Shown here: one piece after another, positions 28,580-38,296 of the stretch
Position numbering within the stretch: position 1 is the first letter of the stretch
Layout: each line of letters starts with the position of its first letter
Assembly: GCA_016844745.1 (NCBI GenBank)
Contig: JAERMQ010000003.1
Coordinates: 90,496 to 154,495, forward strand
Length of the DNA stretch: 64,000 bases
Direction: 5' to 3'
Origin: Ignavibacteria bacterium
GTDB lineage: Bacteria > Bacteroidota > Ignavibacteria > Kapaibacteriales > UBA2268
Notes under the pieces: model-generated
Told to the model about the DNA's origin: nothing
The model's database searches: none
What the model saw: only the letters and a program-made list of their open reading frames with translations
Made by a program: the position numbers and the translations under genes

Positions 28580-30997
28580 TCAGGCTTTTCTAATTTCGCC
28601 GGAAAATTTATCATCAATCACAGATAAAATTTTATTGATGGCAGTATCGACCTCCTCATCAACCAAAGTGCGCTCAGCCGAGCCAAAAACCAGTGAGAAT
28701 GCAATACTTCGCTTTCCTTCCGGGATATTGCCTCCATCGAATACATCAAATATCTCTACCTTTTGAAGAAGTACGCCTCCGGATTTAATAATTTCGTCAT
28801 ATATTGATTGTGCCGGGATTGTCTTATCGAATATAAATGCCAAATCCCGCATTGATGCCGGATAAGGAGAAACCTTCTTAAATTTCTCATTGATGGGAGG
28901 CAACTCGTAAATTGAACTTAAATCAATGATTGCAAAATAAACTGCAGTTTCCAAGCCGAACAGCTTACCCATTTTCGGAGCTAATTCACCAAGAAATCCT
29001 ATTCGAGTGGCTCCTGCATTAATCTGTAAACCGTTTTGTGAAGAACCATTATTATTTTCATCTATTGTAAATCCCAAATCGGACAATTTCAAAAAAGATA
29101 ATAAATCAGTAACAATACCTTTAATATCAAAGAAATCCAATTCCCTGACAGGTGCAGACCACTGCTTCTGAGCAGAATTGCCCGTTACTGCAATTATAAT
29201 TTCTTCTTTTTCAAAAATACCTTCGATAAAGGTTTTTTGATTCTTTTCCGGAACAACGAAGGAATGACCTATTTCGAATAATCTCAGGTTCTGCTCTCCG
29301 AAACGTATATTTCTTTCTATTGTCCTCAGCATCGCCGGTAAGAGAGATGGACGCATAGTAGAAAGCTCGTCGCCAAGTGGATTCGAAATTGTAAAAACAT
29401 TTTCTGCAAATAGCGATGAGCTTGCCGGGTCTAACATATTCTGTGTAATTGTTTCATTGAAACCGCGGTGAACCATGTAATTCCTAAGTTTACGTCTTAG
29501 AGGCGGAACACCTAATATCTTTGGTACACTATCACCGCTGTAATCAATTGAAGATACGAAGTCGGGTTCAAGATTGTCATAATTATAAAGTCTGGCGATT
29601 TCCTCGATTAAATCAATTTCGGATTCAATATCGACCCTGTAGCTTGGCACTGAAAATGAGGCTGAATCATCGCTTTGAGAAATTAATTCAAAATTCAGGG
29701 CTGTCAGCAATCTTATTATTTCTGCTTTTGCGAGCTGAGTTCCGATAATATCATTTACACGTTTGAAACGCACATTAATAACCGGCTTGTCGTTGGGAGA
29801 TGGATAAATATCTATAGCATTTCCTTTAATTGTACCACCCGTTATTTTAGCAATTAGATTTGCTGCTCGTTGGGCAGCGAAAAGGGCATTATTGGGGTCT
29901 GTGCCTCGTTCGAATCGGTAAGATGATTCGCTTTGAAGGGCTAATTTTTTTGAGGTTCTACGTATTGAAGAAGGAACAAAATGAGCCGATTCAATCAGAA
30001 TATTCGTAGTTGAATCATTTATTTCACTATTCTGACCACCCATAACGCCGGCAATAGCAACAGGTTTTTCACCATCACAAATCATAAGCATTTGGGAATC
30101 GAGGTTTCTTTCTTTATTGTCTAAAGTAGTAAACTGAGTATTGTCATCAGCATTTTTTACGATAATTTTTCTTCCGGAGAGCAAGTCCGAATCAAAAGCG
30201 TGCAATGGTTGTCCGCACTCTAACATTACAAAATTCGTAACATCTACGATTGCATTTATTGGGCGCATACCAAGCAAATTAAGCCGTGAACGAAGCCAAA
30301 GAGGTGATTCAATAGCTTTCACGTTTTCAACTAAATAACCGACATACCGAGTGCATTTATCGGATGCTTCAATAATAATTTCAAATTTATCCAGACATTT
30401 TTGTTGAACAGGTTCATTCAATTGGGTCATCTTTAATGGATCGCCGGAATATGCAGATATTTCGCGAGCTATTCCAAGATGACTCAAACAATCGGCGCGG
30501 TTCGGGGTAATACCAATCTCAAACACGATATCGTTTAAATTTATGTATTCTGCAAGGGTGGTGCCTATCGGTGCATCATTTGGAAGTACCCAGATACCGC
30601 TTTTATCATCTCCAAGTTCAAGCTCAAATTGGCTGCAAATCATACCTTGCGACTCAACTCCTCGTATTTTTCGCTTTGCTATTTCAATTGAATTTTGCGG
30701 AACAATAGCGCCTTCGATCCCCAGAACAACTTTTTGCCCGGCAGCAGCATTAGGAGCGCCGCATATAACACTGCGCGGTTTATTTTCACCCGTTGAAACA
30801 GTGCAAATACTTAATTTATCGGCATCGGGATGTTTTTCCCAGTTATCAATATGAGCAATTATAAAATTTTGGTATTTTTTGCCGTAATCAATTACAGAAT
30901 CAACTTCAATGCCGAGCATAGTAAGGATTTTTTCCAACTCAGCAGGGGTGTAGCTGAACTCGATAAATTCGTGCAACCAATTCAATGATATGTACAT
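28580..30997 (-). CDS. pheT: Phenylalanyl-tRNA synthetase beta subunit
   Basis: MYISLNWLHEFIEF, tRNA-binding domain, B5 region, SPYPASMRDLAFIFD anticodon-binding domain. Confidence 0.97.
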   Translation of the reverse strand: MYISLNWLHEFIEFSYTPAELEKILTMLGIEVDSVIDYGKKYQNFIIAHIDNWEKHPDADKLSICTVSTGENKPRSVICGAPNAAAGQKVVLGIEGAIVPQNSIEIAKRKIRGVESQGMICSQFELELGDDKSGIWVLPNDAPIGTTLAEYINLNDIVFEIGITPNRADCLSHLGIAREISAYSGDPLKMTQLNEPVQQKCLDKFEIIIEASDKCTRYVGYLVENVKAIESPLWLRSRLNLLGMRPINAIVDVTNFVMLECGQPLHAFDSDLLSGRKIIVKNADDNTQFTTLDNKERNLDSQMLMICDGEKPVAIAGVMGGQNSEINDSTTNILIESAHFVPSSIRRTSKKLALQSESSYRFERGTDPNNALFAAQRAANLIAKITGGTIKGNAIDIYPSPNDKPVINVRFKRVNDIIGTQLAKAEIIRLLTALNFELISQSDDSASFSVPSYRVDIESEIDLIEEIARLYNYDNLEPDFVSSIDYSGDSVPKILGVPPLRRKLRNYMVHRGFNETITQNMLDPASSSLFAENVFTISNPLGDELSTMRPSLLPAMLRTIERNIRFGEQNLRLFEIGHSFVVPEKNQKTFIEGIFEKEEIIIAVTGNSAQKQWSAPVRELDFFDIKGIVTDLLSFLKLSDLGFTIDENNNGSSQNGLQINAGATRIGFLGELAPKMGKLFGLETAVYFAIIDLSSIYELPPINEKFKKVSPYPASMRDLAFIFDKTIPAQSIYDEIIKSGGVLLQKVEIFDVFDGGNIPEGKRSIAFSLVFGSAERTLVDEEVDTAINKILSVIDDKFSGEIRKA

Positions 30998-31202
30998 ATT
31001 TTATTCTTCTAAGTCAGTTTCTAAGGTTGTCACTTCAAAACATGCAAATTAATCAATTTATATTCAATTTGAAAAATAATATAAAAATTACCTCATACAT
31101 GTAATCTTTTGTAAAAGTACATGAATACATCGTATTTAGCCCAACTTTTTTTAATTAATACATTGTTCAAAACATAATAATAAAAATCATATTTTTGCAG
31201 TA

Positions 31203-31328
31203 GAGACTGTCGCAAAAATCCGGAAATGGGAAGAATGTCATTCAGAGCGAAGCGAAGAATCCGGTCCCATTATTGCTTTTGGATTCTTCGCTCCGCTCTG
31301 AATGACTTTTTTTGACTTTTGAGACAGC
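31203..31328. repeat. MITE-like element with GACTGTCNCAAAA-type terminal inverted repeats and GAAGCGAAGAATCC core
   Basis: gagactgtcgcaaaaatc ... gtcattcagagcgaagcgaagaatcc ... ggattcttcgctccgctctgaatgac ... gacttttgagacagc. Confidence 0.85.
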
Positions 31329-31353
31329 TAAAGCAATAATTTTAAATTTTGAA

Positions 31354-32235
31354 ATGGACTATCAAACCTCGAAATTGGATTTACTTATTCACAACATTAA
31401 GGAATGTTCTCTCTGTCCGCATGAATGCAGGATTGACAGGACATCGAGCCGGGATGGTAAATGCGGAATGGGGGATATTGTCAGGATTGCAAGTTACGGA
31501 CCCCATTTCGGTGAAGAGCCTGAACTGGTAGGTAGGGGTGGTTCAGGTACGATTTTTCTTTCAGGGTGCAATTTATTATGCCGTTTCTGCCAGAATTTTG
31601 AAATAAGTCATTATAAGGAAGGATTTGAAATAACCATTGAAGAACTTGCTGAAATAATACTGAAACTTCAGGCACAAGGTTGTTCGAATATAAATTTCGT
31701 TACACCGACCCATTTTGCAGCACAAATAGCACAGGCAATAATCCAATCAAGGAATAATGGATTATCCATTCCCATAGTGTATAATTGCGGAGGCTATGAA
31801 AACGTTGAGACAATCAAGCTTATGGATGGTCTGATTGATATTTATATGCCCGATTTCAAGTTTTTTGATAATTATTTATCAGGCAAGTTTACAAATGCAA
31901 AAGATTATTTTGAACATGCTTCGAATGCAATAATCGAGATGCATCGTCAGGTGGGCGATTTGGTGATTAAAAATGGAACTGCCCGTCGCGGATTGTTGAT
32001 AAGGCACCTTGTCATGCCTCAATGCGCAGGTGACAGTAGGGAAATAATAAATTTCATAGTCCAAAATTTTGGTAAGGATACTTATTTGAATCTGATGGAC
32101 CAGTACTATCCACGCTTTAGGGCGTACGAATTTCCTGAAATTTCTGAACTAATATCAAAATCAGATTATGAACAAGTTGTAAGTTATGCACGTAAACTGG
32201 GATTTCATCGTCCAAAATATATATTTGGAGAATAA
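31354..32235 (+). CDS. Radical SAM protein, pyruvate formate-lyase activating enzyme-like (PflX type)
   Basis: SGCNLLCRFCQNFEIS (CxxxCxxC), N-terminal CSLCPHECRIDR cysteines. ATG at 31354 preferred over 31312, which lies in a repeat. Confidence 0.9.
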   Translation: MDYQTSKLDLLIHNIKECSLCPHECRIDRTSSRDGKCGMGDIVRIASYGPHFGEEPELVGRGGSGTIFLSGCNLLCRFCQNFEISHYKEGFEITIEELAEIILKLQAQGCSNINFVTPTHFAAQIAQAIIQSRNNGLSIPIVYNCGGYENVETIKLMDGLIDIYMPDFKFFDNYLSGKFTNAKDYFEHASNAIIEMHRQVGDLVIKNGTARRGLLIRHLVMPQCAGDSREIINFIVQNFGKDTYLNLMDQYYPRFRAYEFPEISELISKSDYEQVVSYARKLGFHRPKYIFGE

Positions 32236-32238
32236 TAA

Positions 32239-32568
32239 ATGGATTCAAAATCAATAAATGAAGATTTTTTCAATAAGGTATATGATATAGTGGAGAGAAT
32301 ACCTTCGGGTAAGGTCACTACTTATGGAGCAATCGGTAAAGCAATTGGCATGATATCCTCGGCAAGAATGGTTGGTTGGGCGTTGAATGCAGTTGCAGGG
32401 GATTCTTCATTACCATGCCACAGGGTTGTAAATAGGGTCGGCGAGTTATCCGGCAAGATGTACTTCTCTACACCGCATCTGATGAAGGAATTGTTAATTT
32501 CCGAAGGGATAACTTTCAAAGGCGATGCGGTTGATATGAAGAAACATTTTTGGGAGCCTACGGATTAA
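32239..32568 (+). CDS. MGMT/Atl-family (6-O-methylguanine-DNA methyltransferase-like) protein
   Basis: IPSGKVTTYGAIGKAIG, SLPCHRVVNRVGELSG; 109 aa. Confidence 0.9.
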   Translation: MDSKSINEDFFNKVYDIVERIPSGKVTTYGAIGKAIGMISSARMVGWALNAVAGDSSLPCHRVVNRVGELSGKMYFSTPHLMKELLISEGITFKGDAVDMKKHFWEPTD

Positions 32569-32576
32569 TAAAGCAG

Positions 32577-32610
32577 AGATGTCCAACATCTGCCAGATGT
32601 TGGACATCTA
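32577..32610. repeat. Perfect 16-bp inverted repeat (nested), possible terminator
   Basis: AGATGTCCAACATCTG-c-CAGATGTTGGACATCT; arm contains AGATGTccaACATCT. Confidence 0.8.
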
Positions 32611-32630
32611 AAATTTTTAAGTATAATAAT

Positions 32631-34448
32631 CTAATCAGAAATATAAACTTTACTTTTTATTCTTCGCACCCAGCGCGGCACTGCATCGATGAATACGATG
32701 AATACGCTTATTAAAATAAATCCTGTCAGGAAGAAATTAATCCAACCCTGAACTTCAAAACCTGGCTTGTGAGCAAGAGGCCAGTAAATATTAAACATAT
32801 TCATGAATCCTGCCGTCACAGTTGTTATTCCAACAAAAATAAGCGGAATAATAGTAATCCATGCGTATTTGGATTTACCCCTATTTATAATAAATGATGT
32901 TCCTATCACAAGAGCTATTGTGGCAAGCAATTGGTTTGCAGCGCCAAACATGGGCCAGATAGTCGCCACGCTCCCTGAATAAATAAAATATGCCCAGCAA
33001 AACACAATTACTACTGTTGATATTATCGTTCCCGGCAGCCAATTAGTTCTGCCGAATGGCTTCCAAACCCGTCCAAGTCCTTCCTGAAGCACAAAACGTG
33101 CTATTCTTGTTCCGGCATCGATAGTAGTTAAAATAAAAAGCGCTTCGAACATAATTGCAAAATGATACCAATAGGACATTAATTTTGTTAAACCCGGAAT
33201 CGATGAAAATATTTGAGCCATTCCTACTGCAAGTGATACGGCGCCTCCGGTTCGACCGGCAATTTTTTCTCCAACTTCCCGGCTAAGTTCAGCTAAATTT
33301 GTTTCGGTAAAGCCCATAGCTCGAAGTTGTGGAGCAATTTCTGCAAATTTATCTGCGGGAACATTGATTTGGAAATAATCATAAGGAAACAGGCTTGTGG
33401 CTGCAATCAATGCAAGTATGCTGACGAATCCTTCGGCAAGCATGGCGCCCACTGCAATTGGCTTTATGTGGGATTCACGCATAACCATTTTCGGGGAAGT
33501 GCCTGAACTGACCAAAGCATGGAATCCCGAAATAGCACCACAAGCTATTGTGATAAATAAGTAAGGATAAAGCTTCCCGGGGATTATCGGACCTCCTCCG
33601 GCACCATAAATAGTAAAAGCAGGCATTTTCATTTGAGGGGCTACATATATGATTCCAATACCGAGCGCGAACACCACTGCTAATTTCATAATTGAACTTA
33701 AATAATCCCGTGGTGAAAGGAGCATCCAAACAGGCAGTACGGAAGCAAAGAATCCATAAGCCGCAAGTAATAGGGTTAATGTTTGATGGTCGAATGAGAA
33801 ATATGGAGCGAATACGGAATCAGGTATATATTTCCCATAAATGACTGCTAAGGATAATAATATGACACCTATTATTGTTGCTTCGACTGTTTTTCCTTTC
33901 CGGAAACGATACATCCAAAAACCCATTAGAAAAGCAATAGGGATTGTCATGGCGATTGTAAATGTTCCCCATGAACTTTCGGCAAGAGCATTGACAACAA
34001 CTATTCCAAGACCGGCAAGAGCAATAATCAGGATAAATAAAATCGCAAAGGTAGATGTGTAACCGCTGAATTTACCTATTTCCTGAACAGCTATTTCCGG
34101 GAGTGACTTTCCGTCATGCCGTACGGATGCAACGAAAATAATGAAATCATGAACACCTCCTGCTAAAACAACTCCGATTAACATCCAGAGAAATCCGGGC
34201 ATGAATCCGAATTGCGCTGCCAGAACGGGACCTACAAGCGGTCCGGCGCCGGCAATAGCTGCAAAATGGTGACCGAACAGCACCCATTTATTTGTAGGGA
34301 AATAATTATGTCCGTCGAAGTTTGCTTCCGATGGAACTTGTCGCATATCATTTATGACAGCAACCTTAGCTGCTATGAAGCTGTAATAATATCTATAGGC
34401 AATTACAAAAACGATTACCGTTAAAATTATATATGGCATTGCGCTCAT
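32631..34448 (-). CDS. cstA: Carbon starvation protein CstA
   Basis: [60 protein letters not shown]. Confidence 0.96.
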   Translation of the reverse strand: MSAMPYIILTVIVFVIAYRYYYSFIAAKVAVINDMRQVPSEANFDGHNYFPTNKWVLFGHHFAAIAGAGPLVGPVLAAQFGFMPGFLWMLIGVVLAGGVHDFIIFVASVRHDGKSLPEIAVQEIGKFSGYTSTFAILFILIIALAGLGIVVVNALAESSWGTFTIAMTIPIAFLMGFWMYRFRKGKTVEATIIGVILLSLAVIYGKYIPDSVFAPYFSFDHQTLTLLLAAYGFFASVLPVWMLLSPRDYLSSIMKLAVVFALGIGIIYVAPQMKMPAFTIYGAGGGPIIPGKLYPYLFITIACGAISGFHALVSSGTSPKMVMRESHIKPIAVGAMLAEGFVSILALIAATSLFPYDYFQINVPADKFAEIAPQLRAMGFTETNLAELSREVGEKIAGRTGGAVSLAVGMAQIFSSIPGLTKLMSYWYHFAIMFEALFILTTIDAGTRIARFVLQEGLGRVWKPFGRTNWLPGTIISTVVIVFCWAYFIYSGSVATIWPMFGAANQLLATIALVIGTSFIINRGKSKYAWITIIPLIFVGITTVTAGFMNMFNIYWPLAHKPGFEVQGWINFFLTGFILISVFIVFIDAVPRWVRRIKSKVYISD

Positions 34449-35704
34449 AAAGTCTCCGATAGGTTTTGTTCCTGAATAGTATTTTTTTTGTTTTTAATAT
34501 TGAAATATATGATGGATAATCCCGATGCAGCAAAAGGTAGAAGCGCTATCTTCATCATTGTCTGGTAACGTGGGAGGACGAAGTATAGGACAGAAATAAT
34601 TGTATGAAATGTCAAAAATAAATACGAGAAAATATGTCGTCTAATCGAGAAATTCTTATATAATCCATAGATTGAAAAAGTTAAGATAAAGAACCAGGGA
34701 ACTATGTAGAAAATGCTTATAGCTCTTTTATCATAAGGATATAAAAACCAAAGATATCCGATTTTATAAACAACTCTTTTTATTTCTCCGTATGGGTCTG
34801 ATTCTATATCATGAATAGCCCGGTTGAAAAGAAAATTATTTATTCTAAGTTCTGCATCGAAATGCCCCTCAAACTCATCACTGTTCATTGTCAGAAGATT
34901 TTCAATTGTATAAATCTCATTATTCGTATGTCCCAAATAAAAATTCCATCCGTTGGTTGTTGTCATTGGAACAATGGATTTAAAAGCTACGTAATTTCTA
35001 ATTTGCCAGGGAAGGAGCAAACAAAATATTATTCCTGAAATTGCAATAAATTGCTTAAATTTTTTATTTAATAAATAAAATCCTGCAATCATCAAGGCAA
35101 ACAATGCTACTTCAGACCTGAAATTGATAAGGATACCGAGAATTAATGATAAGGCAATAACATTTTTCCATTCATATCGTTTATTATTATCGTAAAGCAT
35201 GTATAATAGAGCTATTATGGCAAGATGATATATTATCGTTACACCGTATAAGTTAGAAACATAAATAAACTCCGGTATTAGCGCATAGAACAATGCAGCA
35301 AGTATAGCTGCCGGTTTTGAGAAATATTTTTTGGTAAATTTAAAAAGGTAATATATAACAAACAAGCTAAGTATGTTTTGAATAGTTAAGATTAAAATAT
35401 TTCGCAAAATAATATTTTTAATTAGTAAAAAAGGAAGCAAAAAGATTACATACCCCGGAGGCATGTGAGCTGAAATATATACAGGCAACTCAGTTTGGTA
35501 ACCATGGCAGTATTTATGGTTCTCGAAAAAAACAAATGAATATCCTTTTCCGTCTAAAATGTATTTTGCTATATCTCCGTATTCCCAGTAATAATCGTTG
35601 TTAAGGTTTATGAACAAGAACATTACGAGCATTCTAAGAACAAAACCGGCAATAAGGAAAGTTTTTATCTTTGAATTCAACCGTCGCCAGAAAAGTAATC
35701 TCAT
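34445..35704 (-). CDS. Polytopic membrane protein, glycosyltransferase family 39-like
   Basis: Multiple TMs, [41 protein letters not shown]; 4-bp overlap with cstA. Confidence 0.75.
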   Translation of the reverse strand: MRLLFWRRLNSKIKTFLIAGFVLRMLVMFLFINLNNDYYWEYGDIAKYILDGKGYSFVFFENHKYCHGYQTELPVYISAHMPPGYVIFLLPFLLIKNIILRNILILTIQNILSLFVIYYLFKFTKKYFSKPAAILAALFYALIPEFIYVSNLYGVTIIYHLAIIALLYMLYDNNKRYEWKNVIALSLILGILINFRSEVALFALMIAGFYLLNKKFKQFIAISGIIFCLLLPWQIRNYVAFKSIVPMTTTNGWNFYLGHTNNEIYTIENLLTMNSDEFEGHFDAELRINNFLFNRAIHDIESDPYGEIKRVVYKIGYLWFLYPYDKRAISIFYIVPWFFILTFSIYGLYKNFSIRRHIFSYLFLTFHTIISVLYFVLPRYQTMMKIALLPFAASGLSIIYFNIKNKKNTIQEQNLSETL

Positions 35705-35783
35705 ATAAAAAATATTTTTTTTCGACTAAAATAAAAATATAATTTCGGCAAAAAAAAATAAAAAGCCAAACATATAACTTATA

Positions 35784-35892
35784 AGGGCTCCTAAAATTTC
35801 AATTTTGTCATTCCCGCGAAAGCGGGAATCCACTCCCAAAGTGGCTTTATGGATTTCCGCTTTCGCGGGAATGACAATTTTTAGAACTACCC
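35784..35892. repeat. MITE/REPIN-like element, GTCATTCCCGCGAAAGCGGGAATCC core with GGGCTCCTAAAA-type ends
   Basis: agggctcctaaaatttcaattttGTCATTCCCGCGAAAGCGGGAATCC...GGATTTCCGCTTTCGCGGGAATGACaatttttagaactaccc. Confidence 0.88.
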
Positions 35893-35921
35893 AAATGTTA
35901 GATAGAAAAGAAACAAGTAAA

Positions 35922-37037
35922 TTAAGTTACTTTACCACGTGCTTCTATTTGAAATATTTCAAGGACTTCCTGTCCATCGACCAAAAAAGCATAATCAAAT
36001 AAATTGCATACCGTGCATGCATGGTTAGGAATTATTCGCACTCTTTCACCGAATTTGAAGTTACAAGTATCGAATTCAATAATTCCATGCTCTTCGGATA
36101 ATCGAACTAAATTTGCCCCTGTTTTTCCAATAATTTTTCCATAAGCATAGTTGCTTTTATCTAATGCTAATGCCTTACTTCCGGCATCTATTATTGCCCT
36201 GTTTTCGGAGGGTATGCTGATTACAGTTGCGAGAATCGTTAAAGCACACCTTTCTTCAGGGACAACACCAAGAGATACTTGTATCATATCATTGAATATG
36301 TAATTCCCGGCTCTTATTTCCGTTATACCTTTTATTGATGATGAAAATTGAGCCCCGGGAGTCGAGCCACAGCTTATTTCCTTAATTTCAACTCCTTCAG
36401 CCCGCGAATGGTTAGCAATTTCAATCATTTGCTCCCCTTCGGATTTACCAATTTCTTTGACTTTTTCAGCCGAATCAGAATTGTAAATATGTCCGGCATG
36501 AGTTGCAATTCCCCGGAGTGAAATTCCAGAAAGCTTATCAATAAATAATGCAAGATTAAGGATTTCATTATAGCTATTTATTCCTGAGCGGTTGTGTCCG
36601 GTATTAATCTCGATATAAACATAGCAAATTTTACCGAACTTATAGAAAACTTCCGAAATTAGTTTGGCAGCTTCCTGGGAATCCACAAAGCATGAGATTT
36701 TTATTTCCGGTGATAACGCAGCCATTCGTTCAATTTTTCCGGGTGATGCAAGAATATTAGCTATTTGTATATCACGAAATCCACGTTGAGCAAAAACTTC
36801 TGCTTCAGATACCTTTGCAACGGCAATTCCATGACCACTCCTTGCGATTTGCATTTCAGCCAATGCAGGCATTTTATGAGTTTTTGTATGAGCCCGAAGT
36901 TTTACTCCATTTCTGTCGGCTATGTTCTGCATTTCGTTAAGATTTTGCTCCAGCTTTGATATTTCAATTATCAATGCAGGTGTATCTAATTCATTTAAAT
37001 TTTTAATCATATTTTCAATCTGGTTATTATTGAACAT
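35922..37037 (-). CDS. Alanine racemase N-terminal domain / D-threonine aldolase-like (DSD1 family) PLP enzyme
   Basis: LDTPALIIEISKLEQNLNEMQ, LRAHTKTHKMPALAEMQ, GIATHAGHIY, FGERVRIIPNHACTVCNLFD. Confidence 0.88.
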   Translation of the reverse strand: MFNNNQIENMIKNLNELDTPALIIEISKLEQNLNEMQNIADRNGVKLRAHTKTHKMPALAEMQIARSGHGIAVAKVSEAEVFAQRGFRDIQIANILASPGKIERMAALSPEIKISCFVDSQEAAKLISEVFYKFGKICYVYIEINTGHNRSGINSYNEILNLALFIDKLSGISLRGIATHAGHIYNSDSAEKVKEIGKSEGEQMIEIANHSRAEGVEIKEISCGSTPGAQFSSSIKGITEIRAGNYIFNDMIQVSLGVVPEERCALTILATVISIPSENRAIIDAGSKALALDKSNYAYGKIIGKTGANLVRLSEEHGIIEFDTCNFKFGERVRIIPNHACTVCNLFDYAFLVDGQEVLEIFQIEARGKVT

Positions 37038-37219
37038 GTAAAATTATCCAATGTTCAATATTAATACAAAATAAAAATTTCCCTTATACTTCAAAATATT
37101 TGTAAAATGAGTAAAAGATATTGTAAGTTTGATATAAATAATGATGTAATACTGATTGGCAGTTATAGAAAAAACTTTGGCTTTAATTTTGCTCTTTGCG
37201 ATTTTGAGTATAATAAATT

Positions 37220-37969
37220 ATGAGCATAAATATGAATAAAATCATCTTATTTATGATAATATCGGCAGTAATGCTTGGTATGAACGGGTGCGGTATTTCC
37301 AATAAAGGTGTATCCAAAAACTCTACTTTTGCTACAGATGGAACAGGGAAATTGCCTTCTGAAGACAAGAAATCAACTCCTAAAAAAGCCGATGCAGGGG
37401 ATAAAAAGCTTGATGAAGCTGCAAAGAAACGCGATTTGAAAACACCTATCCTGAAAAATGGAGATACAAAACTTAAACCTGAAGAAAAGGTTGCACCAAA
37501 GAAGAAAAAGAGATTTTCTGATACAACTGTAATTGAATATTCGTCGAAAACAGTAGAAAAATCAATGCCTTTAACAGGTGAACTACCTGAGCAATATGAA
37601 AAAAGCGCTTTCGAAAAAGCAGTAGAACTTTTCGATGGAGAGCAGTATAATGAGGCTTGTTCAAAGTTTCAGGAACTGTCGACACAGTTCAGACCACCTG
37701 ATTCAATGTTCTACGAAATTGCCTTTTACGTAGCAGATTGCTTCATATATAAAGAAGATTACAGGACAGCGGAAATCAGCTTGAAGAAGATTTTAATCGA
37801 TAGAAAAGCGCCTTCGACTGTATTGGAGAAAGTATTTGTCCGGCTTGGTCAATTATTCTGTGTCCTGAAACGAACCAAGGATGCCAATTTGATGTTTTCA
37901 AAGTTGAAGAGGGATTTCCCACATTCAGATTATTTAAAATTGGCAAACTGCGAATCCATTAAAAAGTAG
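37220..37969 (+). CDS. Lipoprotein with TPR-like C-terminal region
   Basis: Lipobox LGMNGC; Lys-rich linker; YbgF/TPR-like FEKAVELFDGEQYNEACSKFQELSTQF. Confidence 0.7.
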   Translation: MSINMNKIILFMIISAVMLGMNGCGISNKGVSKNSTFATDGTGKLPSEDKKSTPKKADAGDKKLDEAAKKRDLKTPILKNGDTKLKPEEKVAPKKKKRFSDTTVIEYSSKTVEKSMPLTGELPEQYEKSAFEKAVELFDGEQYNEACSKFQELSTQFRPPDSMFYEIAFYVADCFIYKEDYRTAEISLKKILIDRKAPSTVLEKVFVRLGQLFCVLKRTKDANLMFSKLKRDFPHSDYLKLANCESIKK

Positions 37970-38296
37970 AAGGGCAAGTGTATTAAGTTGATAATTTTAA
38001 GATAATTTTTTTAACTTTAAATTGTTATTTGAATAATGTTATATAGGAATAATTTTGTTTTATTTTAATCTCAAAGTAACCTTAGTATGGCTCTTGGCTT
38101 GAAAAGGTTTTTGCATTTTTGAAGAGATGAAATTAAATGTAAAATAAAATGAATTCCAGATAATAACGCCCTGCCGATAAGTAATAACAGGATGAAATTT
38201 ACTTCGGGCAGCTTGTACGATTTTAGTTTTTGGTTTAATTGTCGAAAATTAAATCGGCGCAAGATTATTTAAAACAAAGGATTGTGGTCATAAATA

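Noticed and set aside
35805-36002. ORF MSFPRKRESTPKVALWISAFAGMT
   Set aside because: It is a translation of the GTCATTCCCGCGAAAGCGGGAATCC repeat; this peptide type is a classic spurious annotation.
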